Shown one piece after another: positions 51,022 through 59,820 of a stretch of DNA of 64,000 nucleotides; within the stretch, counting starts at the first letter, position 1, and each line of letters opens with the position of its first letter. The position numbers and the translations under genes were made by a program. The notes below the pieces were generated by a model. The model saw only the letters and a program-made list of their open reading frames with translations. It searched no databases and had not been told where the DNA came from. Source of the stretch: Arthrobacter sp. D5-1 (lineage in GTDB: Bacteria; Actinomycetota; Actinomycetes; Actinomycetales; Micrococcaceae); NCBI RefSeq assembly GCF_017357425.1, contig NZ_CP014571.1, forward strand, positions 2,480,001 to 2,544,000. The letters are read 5' to 3'.

Positions 51022-53414
51022 TGACTATTGCCGCGAGCACTGACACAGAGTTTCCCGAGCCGCATGTCGCAGACACCCACGATCTCATCAGGGTCCAGGG
51101 TGCGCGCGAGAACAACCTGAAGGACGTCAGCATCGAGATTCCGAAGCGCCGGCTGACGGTGTTCACGGGCGTCTCCGGCTCAGGAAAGAGCTCCCTGGTT
51201 TTCGCCACGATCGCTGCAGAGTCGCAGCGCATGATCAACGAAACGTACAGCGCTTTTGTCCAAGGGTTCATGCCCTCGCTGGCCCGCCCCGACGTGGACG
51301 TGTTGGAAGGCCTGACGACGGCCATCATCGTTGACCAGGAGCGCATGGGCTCCAACCCCCGTTCAACAGTTGGCACCGCCACGGACGCCAACGCCATGCT
51401 CCGGATCCTCTTCAGCCGTCTCGGCCAACCACACATTGGTTCACCCAACGCCTACTCCTTCAACGTCCCCACGGTGAAGGCCAGTGGAGCCATCACAGTA
51501 GAGCGCGGCGAGGGGAAAACGAAGACAGAGAAAGCCACGTTCAACCGCTTGGGCGGTATGTGTTCACGCTGCGAAGGCATGGGATCCGTCAATGACTTCG
51601 ATCTCACGGCACTCTACGACGACACCAAGTCGCTCAGCGAAGGCGCGCTCACCATTCCCGGGTACACCATGGATGGTTGGTATGGACGGATCTTCAGCGG
51701 TTCCGGGTTCTTCAATATGGACAAGCCCATAGCCAAGTTCACCAAGAAGGAACTCCACGATCTCCTGTACCGTGAGCCCACCAAAATCAAGGTGGAGGGA
51801 ATCAACCTCACCTACGAAGGCGTCATCCCCAAGATCCAGAAGTCGATGCTCAGCAAGGACGTGGACGCCTTGCAGCCCCACATCCGCGCATTCGTTGAGC
51901 GGGCCATCACGTTCACCACATGCCCGGAGTGCGAGGGCACCAGGTTAAGCCCCGAAGCACGGTCTTCGAAGATTAACGGCAAGAGTATCGCCGATGTCTG
52001 CACCATGCAGATCAGCGACCTCGCTGGCTGGATCCGCGAACTCCATGAGCCCTCAGTGGCGCCCCTCCTGAAAGGACTCCAGCACCTTTTGGATTCTTTC
52101 GCGGAGATCGGCCTGGGCTATCTGTCGCTCGACCGGCCTGCCGGCACGTTATCCGGGGGAGAGGCGCAGCGTACCAAGATGATCCGGCACCTGGGATCCT
52201 CCCTCACCGATGTGACGTACGTTTTTGATGAACCCACCATCGGACTCCACCCGCACGACATCGAGCGAATGAACCAACTGTTGCTGCAGTTGCGGGACAA
52301 GGGCAACACGGTGCTCGTGGTGGAACACAAGCCCGAAACGATCGCAATCGCAGACCACGTGGTTGACCTTGGCCCCGGCGCAGGAAGCGGCGGGGGCTCT
52401 GTCTGCTACGAGGGAGATCTGGAGGGTTTGCGGGGGAGCGACACCATCACTGGGCGCCACCTGGACGACCGTGCTTCGATCAAGGATTCAGTACGTTCTG
52501 CCACCGGCCAGCTGGAGATCCGGGGCGCCTCAACCAACAACCTCAAAAACGTCGACGTCGACATCCCCTTGGGCGTTCTCTGCGTTCTGACCGGCGTGGC
52601 AGGCTCAGGCAAAAGCTCACTGATCCATGGCTCGGTGGCCACGCGTGAGGGCGTGCTGGTGATCGACCAAGGCGCCATCCGCGGCTCGCGCAGGAGCAAC
52701 CCCGCCACCTACACCGGACTCCTGGAACCCGTCCGTAAAGCCTTCGCGAAGGCAAACGGTGTGAAGCCGGCCCTGTTCAGCTCCAACTCGGAAGGCGCCT
52801 GCCCTACATGTAATGGCGCCGGTGTCATTTACACTGACCTCGGAGTCATGGCGACCGTGGAATCCACCTGTGAAGAATGCGATGGAAAGCGCTTTCAGGC
52901 ATCAGTTCTGGAATACAGGCTGGGGGACCGCAATATTGCAGAAGTGCTTGCAATGTCTGTGGATGAGGCGGAAGTCTTCTTCAAAGAAGGAGAGGCCAAA
53001 ACGCCGGCCGCGCACAAAATTCTGGACCGCTTGGCAGATGTTGGCCTCGGCTATCTGACCCTTGGCCAGCCGCTGACCACGTTGTCCGGCGGTGAGCGCC
53101 AGCGCCTGAAGCTCGCCACGCAGATGTCCGAAAAGGGTGACATCTACATCCTGGACGAGCCGACCACCGGCCTACACCTGGCCGATGTCCAAAATTTGCT
53201 GGGAATGCTGGACCGCCTGGTGGAGTCGGGCAAATCCGTGATTGTGATCGAACACCACCAAGCAGTGATGGCGCACGCCGACTGGATTATCGACCTGGGA
53301 CCTGGCGCAGGACACGACGGCGGAACGATAGTTTTCGCCGGAACGCCGGCTGAGCTTGTGGCCGGGAAATCAACGCTGACGGGCAAGCACTTGGCGGCTT
53401 ACGTAGGTGCCTGA
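51018..53414 (+). CDS. UvrA-like ABC-class ATPase (UvrA2/DrrC type)
   Basis: 798 aa; ATG at 51018 or 51021. Two ABC halves: Walker A G-V-S-G-S-G-K-S-S and G-V-A-G-S-G-K-S-S, signatures T-L-S-G-G-E-A-Q-R and T-L-S-G-G-E-R-Q-R, Walker B V-F-D-E-P-T and I-L-D-E-P-T. Zinc modules C-S-R-C/C-P-E-C and C-P-T-C/C-E-E-C. It is about 150 residues shorter than UvrA and appears to lack the UvrB-binding region, the mark of class II UvrA proteins linked to resistance against DNA-binding drugs (DrrC) or to damage tolerance. Coupled to the small ORF ahead of it and divergent from the polyketide operon. Confidence 0.88.
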   Translation: MMTIAASTDTEFPEPHVADTHDLIRVQGARENNLKDVSIEIPKRRLTVFTGVSGSGKSSLVFATIAAESQRMINETYSAFVQGFMPSLARPDVDVLEGLTTAIIVDQERMGSNPRSTVGTATDANAMLRILFSRLGQPHIGSPNAYSFNVPTVKASGAITVERGEGKTKTEKATFNRLGGMCSRCEGMGSVNDFDLTALYDDTKSLSEGALTIPGYTMDGWYGRIFSGSGFFNMDKPIAKFTKKELHDLLYREPTKIKVEGINLTYEGVIPKIQKSMLSKDVDALQPHIRAFVERAITFTTCPECEGTRLSPEARSSKINGKSIADVCTMQISDLAGWIRELHEPSVAPLLKGLQHLLDSFAEIGLGYLSLDRPAGTLSGGEAQRTKMIRHLGSSLTDVTYVFDEPTIGLHPHDIERMNQLLLQLRDKGNTVLVVEHKPETIAIADHVVDLGPGAGSGGGSVCYEGDLEGLRGSDTITGRHLDDRASIKDSVRSATGQLEIRGASTNNLKNVDVDIPLGVLCVLTGVAGSGKSSLIHGSVATREGVLVIDQGAIRGSRRSNPATYTGLLEPVRKAFAKANGVKPALFSSNSEGACPTCNGAGVIYTDLGVMATVESTCEECDGKRFQASVLEYRLGDRNIAEVLAMSVDEAEVFFKEGEAKTPAAHKILDRLADVGLGYLTLGQPLTTLSGGERQRLKLATQMSEKGDIYILDEPTTGLHLADVQNLLGMLDRLVESGKSVIVIEHHQAVMAHADWIIDLGPGAGHDGGTIVFAGTPAELVAGKSTLTGKHLAAYVGA

Positions 53415-53423
53415 CGGCTCCAA

Positions 53424-53461
53424 GCACTGCTGGCCGATAGATTTACGCCGGCCAGCAGTGC
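53424..53461 (+). terminator. terminator after the UvrA paralogue
   Basis: GCACTGCTGGCC and GGCCAGCAGTGC form a perfect 12-bp stem with a 14-nt loop, starting 10 bp past the stop codon. Confidence 0.78.
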
Positions 53462-53711
53462 CGTTGTGGGCTCTTCCGCGGTAGATCTCAGGCAGGACCC
53501 TCACCCCTTCCTGATACCTTTCCAGAACGCCGATAATCTACATTATGTAAAGTAAGGTGGATGAGGTCCTCCCCGTTGACGCCAGCCGCATCGCGCCTTG
53601 CCTCATGCTGCTTTATTTCACGCCGAACTTCGCACTAGTGCGGCCAGCATTGGGCTGACGTCAGGACATTCTGCGGCGCCGAGTCAGGGAAACCAACCGT
53701 CTTCGCTGCAC

Positions 53712-53739
53712 TTGACCCTTGCTGCACTCCTGCTAGTAT
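53712..53739 (+). promoter_or_regulatory. promoter of the GntR gene
   Basis: -35 TTGACC (53712-53717) and -10 TAGTAT (53734-53739), spacing 16 bp, giving a start near 53746 and a leader of about 100 nt. Confidence 0.5.
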
Positions 53740-53755
53740 CGAAAAAACGAAAGCA

Positions 53756-53788
53756 TGTCCTATCAAAAGAACAAAGGGTGACATACTC
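53756..53788 (+). promoter_or_regulatory. candidate GntR/IolR operator
   Basis: TGTCCTATCA (53756-53765) matches 9 of 10 positions of the C. glutamicum IolR consensus KGWCHTRACA as I recall it; TGACATACTC (53779-53788) matches 7 of 10. ATGTC at 53755 and GACAT at 53780 also form inverted arms. Lying just downstream of the -10, it fits an autorepressor site. Confidence 0.38.
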
Positions 53789-53844
53789 GGCGCGTCGTAC
53801 GTAGTGGCGGAGCGGAGTTGAGCCGGGAACGCGGGGAACATTCA

Positions 53845-54585
53845 GTGGCGAATCAACTTGGCCTGAACATCGACCGATCCTCCCCCGTGCCCCTTTACCA
53901 TCAGGTCGTCCAAGGCATCGAAGCCGCGATCCACAGCGGCCTCCTGGAGCCCGGAAGTCGGCTGGATAACGAGATTGACCTCGCAGCACAGCTCAACCTG
54001 TCCCGGCCCACCATGCGTAAAGCCATGGATGAACTGGTCCGTTCCGGCCTTCTGGTCCGCAAACGCGGCGTCGGAACCCAGGTGGTCTCCAGTCAGGTTC
54101 GTCGGCCGCTGGAGCTCTCAAGCCTGTTTGACGACCTCACCAACAACGGCAAGAAACCCACCACGGAAGTACTGAGTTTCTCCCACATGGAGGCTGACGC
54201 GCCAACTCTGGCAACTCTGCAACTCCCGGCCGGTTCCAAGGTTTACCACTTCACCCGCCTACGCAAAGTGGGCGGTAAGCCATTGGCGTTGATGGAGAAC
54301 TGGGTTCGCGACGACATCGCCACTATGGACGAAGCCATGCTTGCGGCCGAGGGCCTCTATGCGATTCTGCGCAGGGGTGGTGTGAACTTCCGCTTGGCCA
54401 CGCAGCGGATCGGCGCAATGATCGCCAATGACTACCAGGCACCCCTTCTTGAAACCGACGTCAACTCTGCTTTGGTCACCATGGAACGCACCGCGGTAGA
54501 CGACACCGGGCGACGGGTCGAAACCGGCCATCACGTGTACCGCGCCGATTCCTACAGCTTTGAAATGACCCTCGTACAGCGCTAA
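53845..54585 (+). CDS. GntR-family (HutC subfamily) transcriptional regulator, probable inositol-locus repressor
   Basis: 246 aa from the GTG at 53845, behind GGGGAA; a TTG at 53818 is an alternative start. The N-terminal winged helix-turn-helix shows P-V-P-L-Y-H-Q-V-V-Q-G-I and L-N-L-S-R-P-T-M-R-K-A-M-D-E-L-V; residues ~85-246 are a UTRA ligand domain (V-Y-H-F-T-R-L-R, P-L-A-L-M-E-N-W-V). HutC-type regulators of inositol genes (IolR) release DNA on binding a sugar or cyclitol intermediate. iolB follows 20 nt downstream, so it controls and is co-transcribed with it. Confidence 0.88.
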   Translation: MANQLGLNIDRSSPVPLYHQVVQGIEAAIHSGLLEPGSRLDNEIDLAAQLNLSRPTMRKAMDELVRSGLLVRKRGVGTQVVSSQVRRPLELSSLFDDLTNNGKKPTTEVLSFSHMEADAPTLATLQLPAGSKVYHFTRLRKVGGKPLALMENWVRDDIATMDEAMLAAEGLYAILRRGGVNFRLATQRIGAMIANDYQAPLLETDVNSALVTMERTAVDDTGRRVETGHHVYRADSYSFEMTLVQR

Positions 54586-54605
54586 ACGCAAAGGACTCCC
54601 CTGCC

Positions 54606-55499
54606 ATGACCAATTGGGTCTACCCCCTGGGCACCGCCGCAGACGGCGACTGGGATATTTCACTCGGAACCTCCGACTCCGCAACGGTGGTGGACGGCTG
54701 GGCCCATACGGGACTGAAGGTCGCGACGCTCGCCGCGGGCGCCGCCGTCGAACTTCCAGCGGTGAGTGAGGAACGGATTGTGGTTCCCCTCAACGGATCA
54801 TTCACTGTCACAGTGGACGGCGTCGAACACCCCCTTGGGGGACGTTCATCCGTATTCAACGGTCCCACTGACGTCTTGTATTCAGGCATAGGCAAAGCAG
54901 TCACCATCAGTTCGTCCGACGGCGGTCGCGTCGCTGTGGCCACTGCCCCGGCACAAGCCTCCCACCCAACGCGACTGGTAACAGCTGCTGAGACGCCTGT
55001 TGAATTGCGTGGAGCCGGCAATTGCTCACGGCAAGTCCACAATTTCGGGACACCGGCTGCCCTGGAAGCAGACCGTTTTATTGTCTGCGAGGTCATCACC
55101 CCTGCCGGCAACTGGTCCTCCTATCCCCCGCATAAGCATGATGAGGAGAAGGACGGAGAAACGCACCTCGAGGAAATCTACTATTTCGAGACCCAGGTTG
55201 CCGCCGGCTCCGGCGCTCCTTCCGACGCGGATGCCATTGGCTATCAGCGCGTTTATGCCTCTGATGAGCGCCCCATTGATGTTTCGGCAGAGGTCCGCAC
55301 GGGTGACGTAGTCCTGGTTCCCTACGGCTGGCATGGCCCCGCCATGGCGGCTCCTGGCTATGACATGTATTACCTCAACGTGATGGCTGGTCCCGGACCG
55401 GTCCGCGAATGGCTTATCAGCGACGACCCCCACCATGGCTGGGTCCGGCAGAGTTGGGACGGCCAGGACATCGACCCACGGCTTCCGTTCGGGGTTTGA
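54606..55499 (+). CDS. iolB: 5-deoxy-glucuronate isomerase
   Basis: 297 aa, ATG with AAAGGAC upstream. Bicupin of the IolB/KduI family: an N-terminal cupin (R-I-V-V-P-L-N-G-S-F-T-V) and the metal-binding one with P-P-H-K-H-D-E, E-E-I-Y-Y-F-E and the late His in Y-G-W-H-G-P. It isomerises 5-deoxy-D-glucuronate to 2-deoxy-5-keto-gluconate in myo-inositol catabolism. It is the only inositol-specific enzyme in this window besides the dehydrogenases; iolC, iolD and iolE would be elsewhere or further right. Confidence 0.93.
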   Translation: MTNWVYPLGTAADGDWDISLGTSDSATVVDGWAHTGLKVATLAAGAAVELPAVSEERIVVPLNGSFTVTVDGVEHPLGGRSSVFNGPTDVLYSGIGKAVTISSSDGGRVAVATAPAQASHPTRLVTAAETPVELRGAGNCSRQVHNFGTPAALEADRFIVCEVITPAGNWSSYPPHKHDEEKDGETHLEEIYYFETQVAAGSGAPSDADAIGYQRVYASDERPIDVSAEVRTGDVVLVPYGWHGPAMAAPGYDMYYLNVMAGPGPVREWLISDDPHHGWVRQSWDGQDIDPRLPFGV

Positions 55500-55528
55500 T
55501 CCGGCCGGTGGCCTTTCGCTGCAAAGAG

Positions 55529-55570
55529 AAAGCCTCCTCCAGAATCCTTTGGATCCTGGAGGAGGCTTTT
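55529..55570. terminator. bidirectional terminator after iolB and iolG
   Basis: AAAGCCTCCTCCAG pairs perfectly with CTGGAGGAGGCTTT over a 13-nt loop and is followed by T on the plus strand; the complementary A-run gives T on minus. The converging iolB and iolG genes end on either side. Confidence 0.9.
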
Positions 55571-55576
55571 CGTTCG

Positions 55577-56611
55577 TCAGAACGTGACTGTCAAGGCCAC
55601 CTTTACCGGCGATCCGGTGACCAACGATTCCTGGGCCGCGTCTGCCACCCGGGATGCTGCTACGGCATCTTCAGGCGTGCACGGGTTCTCCCGCTCCCCC
55701 AGAATCAACTCAACGAATGCCGCCATTTCGGTGCGGTATGCCGCCTCGAAGCGCTCGGCAAAGGTCTGGTGCGGAGTCCCCGCCGGGAAGTTGACACCCG
55801 GTTCAGCCGAAACCATGGCAGTCTTCGCGTCCAAGCCCACCATGACTGATTTGTTGGAACCCTGGATCTCCAGGCGGACGTCGTGGCCCGCCCCGTTGTA
55901 GCGGCTTGCCGAGACTGTTCCCATGGTGCCGTCGTCGAAGGTGACCACGGCAAGTGCCGTGTCCACATCGCCCACAGCACCAATGGCGGGATCACCGTTG
56001 TTGGAACCCTTGGCATACACCTCAACGATTTCCCGCCCCGTCAGCCAGCGGAGGATGTCGAAATCGTGAACCGAGCAGTCGCGGAACAGACCACCGGATG
56101 TCGCCAGGAACTCCACGGGCGGCGGGGTCATATCGCAGGTAACGGCACGCAACGAATGGATCCACCCCAGTTCTCCGGCCTGGTAGGCGCGTTGAGCTTC
56201 GAGGTAGCCCGCGTCGAACCGGCGTTGATGGCCGATTTGCACCACGCCGTTGTTGTCCCTGATGTAGTCCAGCACCGGAAGCGCATCAGCCACGTTCATT
56301 GCCACCGGCTTCTCACAGAAGACCGGAATGCCGGCGTCCACACCCGCCCGAATGAGCTCGGGGTGTGTCCCTGTTCCAGTGGCTATGACCAGGCCGTCCA
56401 GTCCGGACGCGACGAGCTCCGGGACAGTCGGCACAAATTCAGCGCCGAGGTCCGCCGCAACCGTCCTCGCGTGCTCAGATGCAACGTCAGTGAGGCGAAG
56501 TCGCACCTTGACACCTTTGTTACTGAGGTCCGCGTTCAAGGCAGTGATGTTGTTCGCGTGCATGACGCCGATGCGTCCCACGCCGACCAAGCCGAGAATG
56601 ATGTCTTTCAT
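55577..56611 (-). CDS. iolG: inositol 2-dehydrogenase-like Gfo/Idh/MocA oxidoreductase
   Basis: 344 aa. NAD site G-L-V-G-V-G-R-I-G-V-M-H, the catalytic Lys in C-E-K-P-V-A, and D-C-S-V-H-D-F-D-I-L-R-W, which carries the Asp/His of the inositol dehydrogenases. It oxidises myo-inositol or a related cyclitol at C2. Its ATG overlaps the stop of the dehydrogenase that the IS element has split (ATGA), so translation and probably transcription formerly came from upstream; the insertion may be polar on it. Convergent with iolB through a shared terminator. Confidence 0.85.
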   Translation of the reverse strand: MKDIILGLVGVGRIGVMHANNITALNADLSNKGVKVRLRLTDVASEHARTVAADLGAEFVPTVPELVASGLDGLVIATGTGTHPELIRAGVDAGIPVFCEKPVAMNVADALPVLDYIRDNNGVVQIGHQRRFDAGYLEAQRAYQAGELGWIHSLRAVTCDMTPPPVEFLATSGGLFRDCSVHDFDILRWLTGREIVEVYAKGSNNGDPAIGAVGDVDTALAVVTFDDGTMGTVSASRYNGAGHDVRLEIQGSNKSVMVGLDAKTAMVSAEPGVNFPAGTPHQTFAERFEAAYRTEMAAFVELILGERENPCTPEDAVAASRVADAAQESLVTGSPVKVALTVTF

Positions 56612-57162
56612 GATGTTCCTTCCGGGAAAGTACTGCTACAAGATCGGATGGGCTGAGCCGTCATGTCGCCTTCGCCAGGGAACACGATTCCCACCTGGCG
56701 GCGGATCACGTCAGCAACTTCAAGTGTGCGAATGGAATCTGCGAGCATTCGTTGGCCCGCCTGCAGGCCACCCTCGGCAATGGTGCGGGCCACGGCTACA
56801 GCCTCGTAGTGCAGGCCTTCGAAATGTCCGCCTCGTGCTTCGTCGTAACGAAGCCGGTGACCCTCGGGGAATCTGACCTCGAACGCGCCCGGCATATTAA
56901 AGGGGCCTTCAATCACCAGAGTCGCCAGGGTACCCACAATCGTGGCTGCCGTGGGTGTGAAATTGTGCAGGTGGGTGTTCACGGTTGCCTGCGCACCGCC
57001 GTCGAACGACATGATGGCTGATAATTGGGCATTGACCCCTGTCTCGTGGGGCTGACCCAGTGAATGGAGCCGACGTGGACTGCCCAACACCTCCGTGACC
57101 AGTGCCAGAGGGTACGTCCCGAGGTCAAGAAGCGGGCCTCCGGCCAGTTCGGGATTAAAAAT
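56608..57162 (-). pseudogene. C-terminal fragment of a Gfo/Idh dehydrogenase split by IS21
   Basis: Continues the N-terminal fragment at 59828-60367: ...A-H-R-I-F joins N-P-E-L-A-G-G-P-L-L-D-L-G-T-Y-P-L-A-L exactly in frame when the element and one target copy are removed. The fragment itself carries the C-terminal alpha/beta domain (L-L-D-L-G-T-Y-P; substrate-side residues) and ends by overlapping the iolG start. A translation from an IS-internal ATG at 57189 would yield an aberrant product without the NAD domain. Confidence 0.85.
57157..57162. repeat. 6-bp target-site duplication, left copy
   Basis: AAAAAT directly before the left end of the IS element; the identical hexamer follows the right end at 59828-59833. 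Confidence 0.85.
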
Positions 57163-57169
57163 TGTCAAT

Positions 57170-57259
57170 GGCCAGTTGTTTCTGCCCATGGACGGCCACT
57201 AAAAGTGCCCGCTGGTGGCCAGTAAAACTGCCCGGTGATGGCCAACAGATCTGCCCACT
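57170..57259. repeat. left-end IstA-binding repeat array of the IS21 element
   Basis: Four copies of GGCCA-N-TGCCC begin near 57170, 57193, 57214 and 57236. In IS21 elements such end repeats are the transposase binding sites. Confidence 0.75.
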
Positions 57260-57294
57260 GATTGGTTCGGCGGGATTGGCCATCGTGGGGTTGA

Positions 57295-58083
57295 TCAGTT
57301 CAGTCGGGTTACTCCTTTCCCGGCGAGGGCCTGGGTGAGGCGGACGGAATCGCCGCTGGTCTGACAGACGTGGGCGTGGTGCAGCAGCCGGTCAACGGTG
57401 GCGGTTGCGAGGGTTTTGGGCATGAGCTCGTCGAATCCGGCGGGGTGGAGGTTGGAGCTGATCGCGATGGACCGTTTTTCGTAGGCTGCGTCCACGACCC
57501 GGTAGAGACCTTCGGCGGCGTCCGTGGCCACCGGCAACAGGCCAATATCGTCAATGACCACGAGCTCCGCGCGGAGAATCCTGGCCACGGCCCGGGTGAC
57601 GCTGTCGTCGGTTCGGTGGGCGCGGATCAGGACGCCGAGGTCTTCGAGCCTGAACCAGGCGACCCGCATTCCGGCTTCAACGGCCTGCTGGCCGAGGGCT
57701 TCGAGGAAGAACGTCTTCCCGGTCCCGGAGGGCCCGCAGACGACGAGGTTTTCCCTGCGGGTGATCCATTCCAGGGTCCGGAGGGCCTGCTGGGTCGGGG
57801 CAGGGATGGAGGACGCTGCAGGGTCCCACGCCTCGAAGGTCTTCCCGGTCGGGAAGCCTGCTGCTTTGCGGCGGGAAGCGAGCATGGACCGGGCCCGACC
57901 GGCGGCTTCCTCGGTGAAGAGTGCTTTGATGACCTCGGTTGGTTCCCACCGCTGGGCGCGGGCGGTCGCGATCAGGTCCGGTGCCAGTGCACGGGCGTGG
58001 GGCATTTTCAGGGACCGCATAAGGGCTTCCAGGTCCGCCGGCAACGGCGGAGCGGCGGTGTTGGCTGTGGTGACGGGGCTCAT
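57295..58083 (-). CDS. istB: IS21-family helper ATPase IstB
   Basis: 262 aa from the ATG at 58083, which overlaps the istA stop (ATGA). AAA+ ATPase: Walker A C-G-P-S-G-T-G-K-T, Walker B L-V-V-I-D-D-I-G, sensor S-S-N-L-H-P, arginine-containing V-D-R-L-L-H-H-A-H. The N terminus has the DnaC-like L-K-M-P-H-A-R-A helix. IstB assembles on target DNA and stimulates the transposase. Confidence 0.93.
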   Translation of the reverse strand: MSPVTTANTAAPPLPADLEALMRSLKMPHARALAPDLIATARAQRWEPTEVIKALFTEEAAGRARSMLASRRKAAGFPTGKTFEAWDPAASSIPAPTQQALRTLEWITRRENLVVCGPSGTGKTFFLEALGQQAVEAGMRVAWFRLEDLGVLIRAHRTDDSVTRAVARILRAELVVIDDIGLLPVATDAAEGLYRVVDAAYEKRSIAISSNLHPAGFDELMPKTLATATVDRLLHHAHVCQTSGDSVRLTQALAGKGVTRLN

Positions 58084-59678
58084 CGGGCCTCCTCCGGCGT
58101 GATTTTGGTCGTGGTGTTGGTTGTGGTGTTCAGGGTCGGGTTGCCGATCGCGGCCCACGCGCCGGTTCCCTGAGTCAGGGAGGTGGCTTCGTTGGCCGCG
58201 TGGGTGGTCGTGCGGCGGATGTTGGCGTTCAGGATCGAGGCGAGGTCCTGGTGCGCGAACCGGCCATGTAGTGCGGCGTCGCCCAGGGCCCGGTCGACCT
58301 GGTCGGTGCCGGCGATTTTGGCCAGCGTGACGGCTTCTGCCATTTTCACGTTGATCCGTGCGGTCCCGGCCGCGGCGGCCTCCATCAGCCAGGTCCTGGC
58401 GCCTTCGCCGATGGCCAGGAACGCTGCCTCGTCCGCGCTGCGGGCCCTGACCTCGTAATCGCCGGGGACCCTGGTCCGGGTTCCCGGGAAGTGTTCGTCG
58501 TTGATGGCGGGACTGCCGGGCCGGGCCCGATCATGGCGGGCGACTTCGACGGGCCCTGCAGTGCCGTGGTGGACGATGATGACCTGCTCGCCGGGCCCGG
58601 TCCCGTGGGTGCGGACGAACACCCGGGCTCCGAGCAGGTGGGCCGGGACGGAGTACTGGGCGTTTTCGAAGGTGACCATTGGGGTGTTCTCCGGAACCAT
58701 GCGGGCGAGTCCGAAGGCGACCGTGTGGGCGGTGTCCGGGATACGGTGCAGCCGCGGGGCTTCCTCGGCGAGCATGGCTGCGGGTTTGCGCCGCGTCGTC
58801 CGGTGCTCACGGTGATTGACCTCGTCCATGAACGCCGTGCAGGCGGCCTCGAGCTCGGCGAAGGTGGCGTATTCGTCGCGGAGGTTGGTGTCTTTGGGCA
58901 CGAGGTCGGCCTTGGCGAGCTTCACGGACGCTTCCACCCCGCCTTTGGTGGCCGGGTCCGCGGGCTGGCAGGTCAGCACGGTCACCCCGTAGTGCCGGGC
59001 GAAGTCCAGGGTCTGCTGGTTCCGCACCGGGACCCCGGCAACGTGGGAGGTGGTCACGGTCTTCTCGTTGTCCGTGAGGACATAGGTCGGTGCTCCGCCG
59101 AGGATCCGGAAGCACCGGTCCAGGGCCGCGAACACGCTCGGCGCCGTCCTGTCCTTGAGCGGGATCACGATGCGGAAGCGTGAGAACGCCAGCCACGCCA
59201 CGAACAGGATCGTCTTCACCCCGCCGATCCGTGGCCCGTCGCCGAAGTCGTACTGCAACCACATCCCAGGTTCAGTGATCCACGGCCGATGGACGCGGGT
59301 GTGGCCCAGCCGCCACGCGTCCTTGACCTGCGCAATCGCCCGGCGGGTGGAGCGCTCCGAACCCGCATAGCCCAGAGCGAGGAGCTTCTCGTGGGCCTTG
59401 TCAGCGCGGATCCGGCCCTTGGAGGCTTCCACCCATTCTTCGATCTTGGGCAGGAACGGGTCGGTGACCCGGCCCCGTGCCGTCGGTTCCCCGATCGGCC
59501 GGCCTGCGTCCCGGGCGGTCACGTGTTTGGCAACAGTGTGGTGCGAGCAGCCCGTGAGCTCCGCAGTGGCGCGCAACGATCCGGTCAGGTCGTAGGCAGC
59601 AAGAATTTCCATGATTTCTCCGTCAGACTTCATACAGGGCCTCTTCCTGGTTCGCTTGGTGCGCTTAGACACCGTCAT
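58080..59678 (-). CDS. istA: IS21-family transposase IstA
   Basis: 532 aa from the ATG at 59678 (alternatives at 59702 and 59633). N-terminal helix-turn-helix (L-T-G-S-L-R-A-T-A-E-L-T-G-C-S-H-H-T-V-A), then an RNase H-like rve domain with D-F-G-D-G, L-T-D-N-E-K-T and K-G-G-V-E-A-S-V-K supplying the D, D and E. The C-terminal beta-barrel (E-N-A-Q-Y-S-V-P-A-H-L-L-G) follows. No frameshift or premature stop was seen. Confidence 0.93.
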   Translation of the reverse strand: MTVSKRTKRTRKRPCMKSDGEIMEILAAYDLTGSLRATAELTGCSHHTVAKHVTARDAGRPIGEPTARGRVTDPFLPKIEEWVEASKGRIRADKAHEKLLALGYAGSERSTRRAIAQVKDAWRLGHTRVHRPWITEPGMWLQYDFGDGPRIGGVKTILFVAWLAFSRFRIVIPLKDRTAPSVFAALDRCFRILGGAPTYVLTDNEKTVTTSHVAGVPVRNQQTLDFARHYGVTVLTCQPADPATKGGVEASVKLAKADLVPKDTNLRDEYATFAELEAACTAFMDEVNHREHRTTRRKPAAMLAEEAPRLHRIPDTAHTVAFGLARMVPENTPMVTFENAQYSVPAHLLGARVFVRTHGTGPGEQVIIVHHGTAGPVEVARHDRARPGSPAINDEHFPGTRTRVPGDYEVRARSADEAAFLAIGEGARTWLMEAAAAGTARINVKMAEAVTLAKIAGTDQVDRALGDAALHGRFAHQDLASILNANIRRTTTHAANEATSLTQGTGAWAAIGNPTLNTTTNTTTKITPEEAR

Positions 59679-59734
59679 CAAACCCCAGGGAGAGGCTCCC
59701 ACCGCTTAAGACGCGGTCGGTTCAGTAAGGAAGT

Positions 59735-59820
59735 GGGCAGATCTCATGGCCACCATCGGGCAGTTTTACTGGCCGTCAGTGGGCACTTTCGTGGCCGCCT
59801 ATGGGCAGTTTTTCATGGCC
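59735..59820. repeat. right-end IstA-binding repeat array of the IS21 element
   Basis: Four inverted copies matching the left array, read on the minus strand from 59827: GGCCATGAAAAACTGCCC, GGCCACGAAAGTGCCC, GGCCAGTAAAACTGCCC and GGCCATGAGATCTGCCC. The third copy is identical to the third left copy. Confidence 0.75.

Larger units (their letters stand above)
53462..53844 (+). other. non-coding regulatory stretch upstream of the GntR gene
   Basis: No convincing gene. It holds two small palindromes (TACAT-T-ATGTA at 53539-53549 and CGCACTAGTGCG at 53631-53642), the promoter at 53712-53739 and a candidate operator pair at 53756-53788. The 53462-53711 part is otherwise unassigned. Confidence 0.6.

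Noticed and set aside
57163..57189. Start codon inside the IS end giving an extended C-terminal dehydrogenase fragment
   Set aside because: The ATG at 57189 arises from IS sequence; the product would lack the NAD-binding half, so the region is called a pseudogene.
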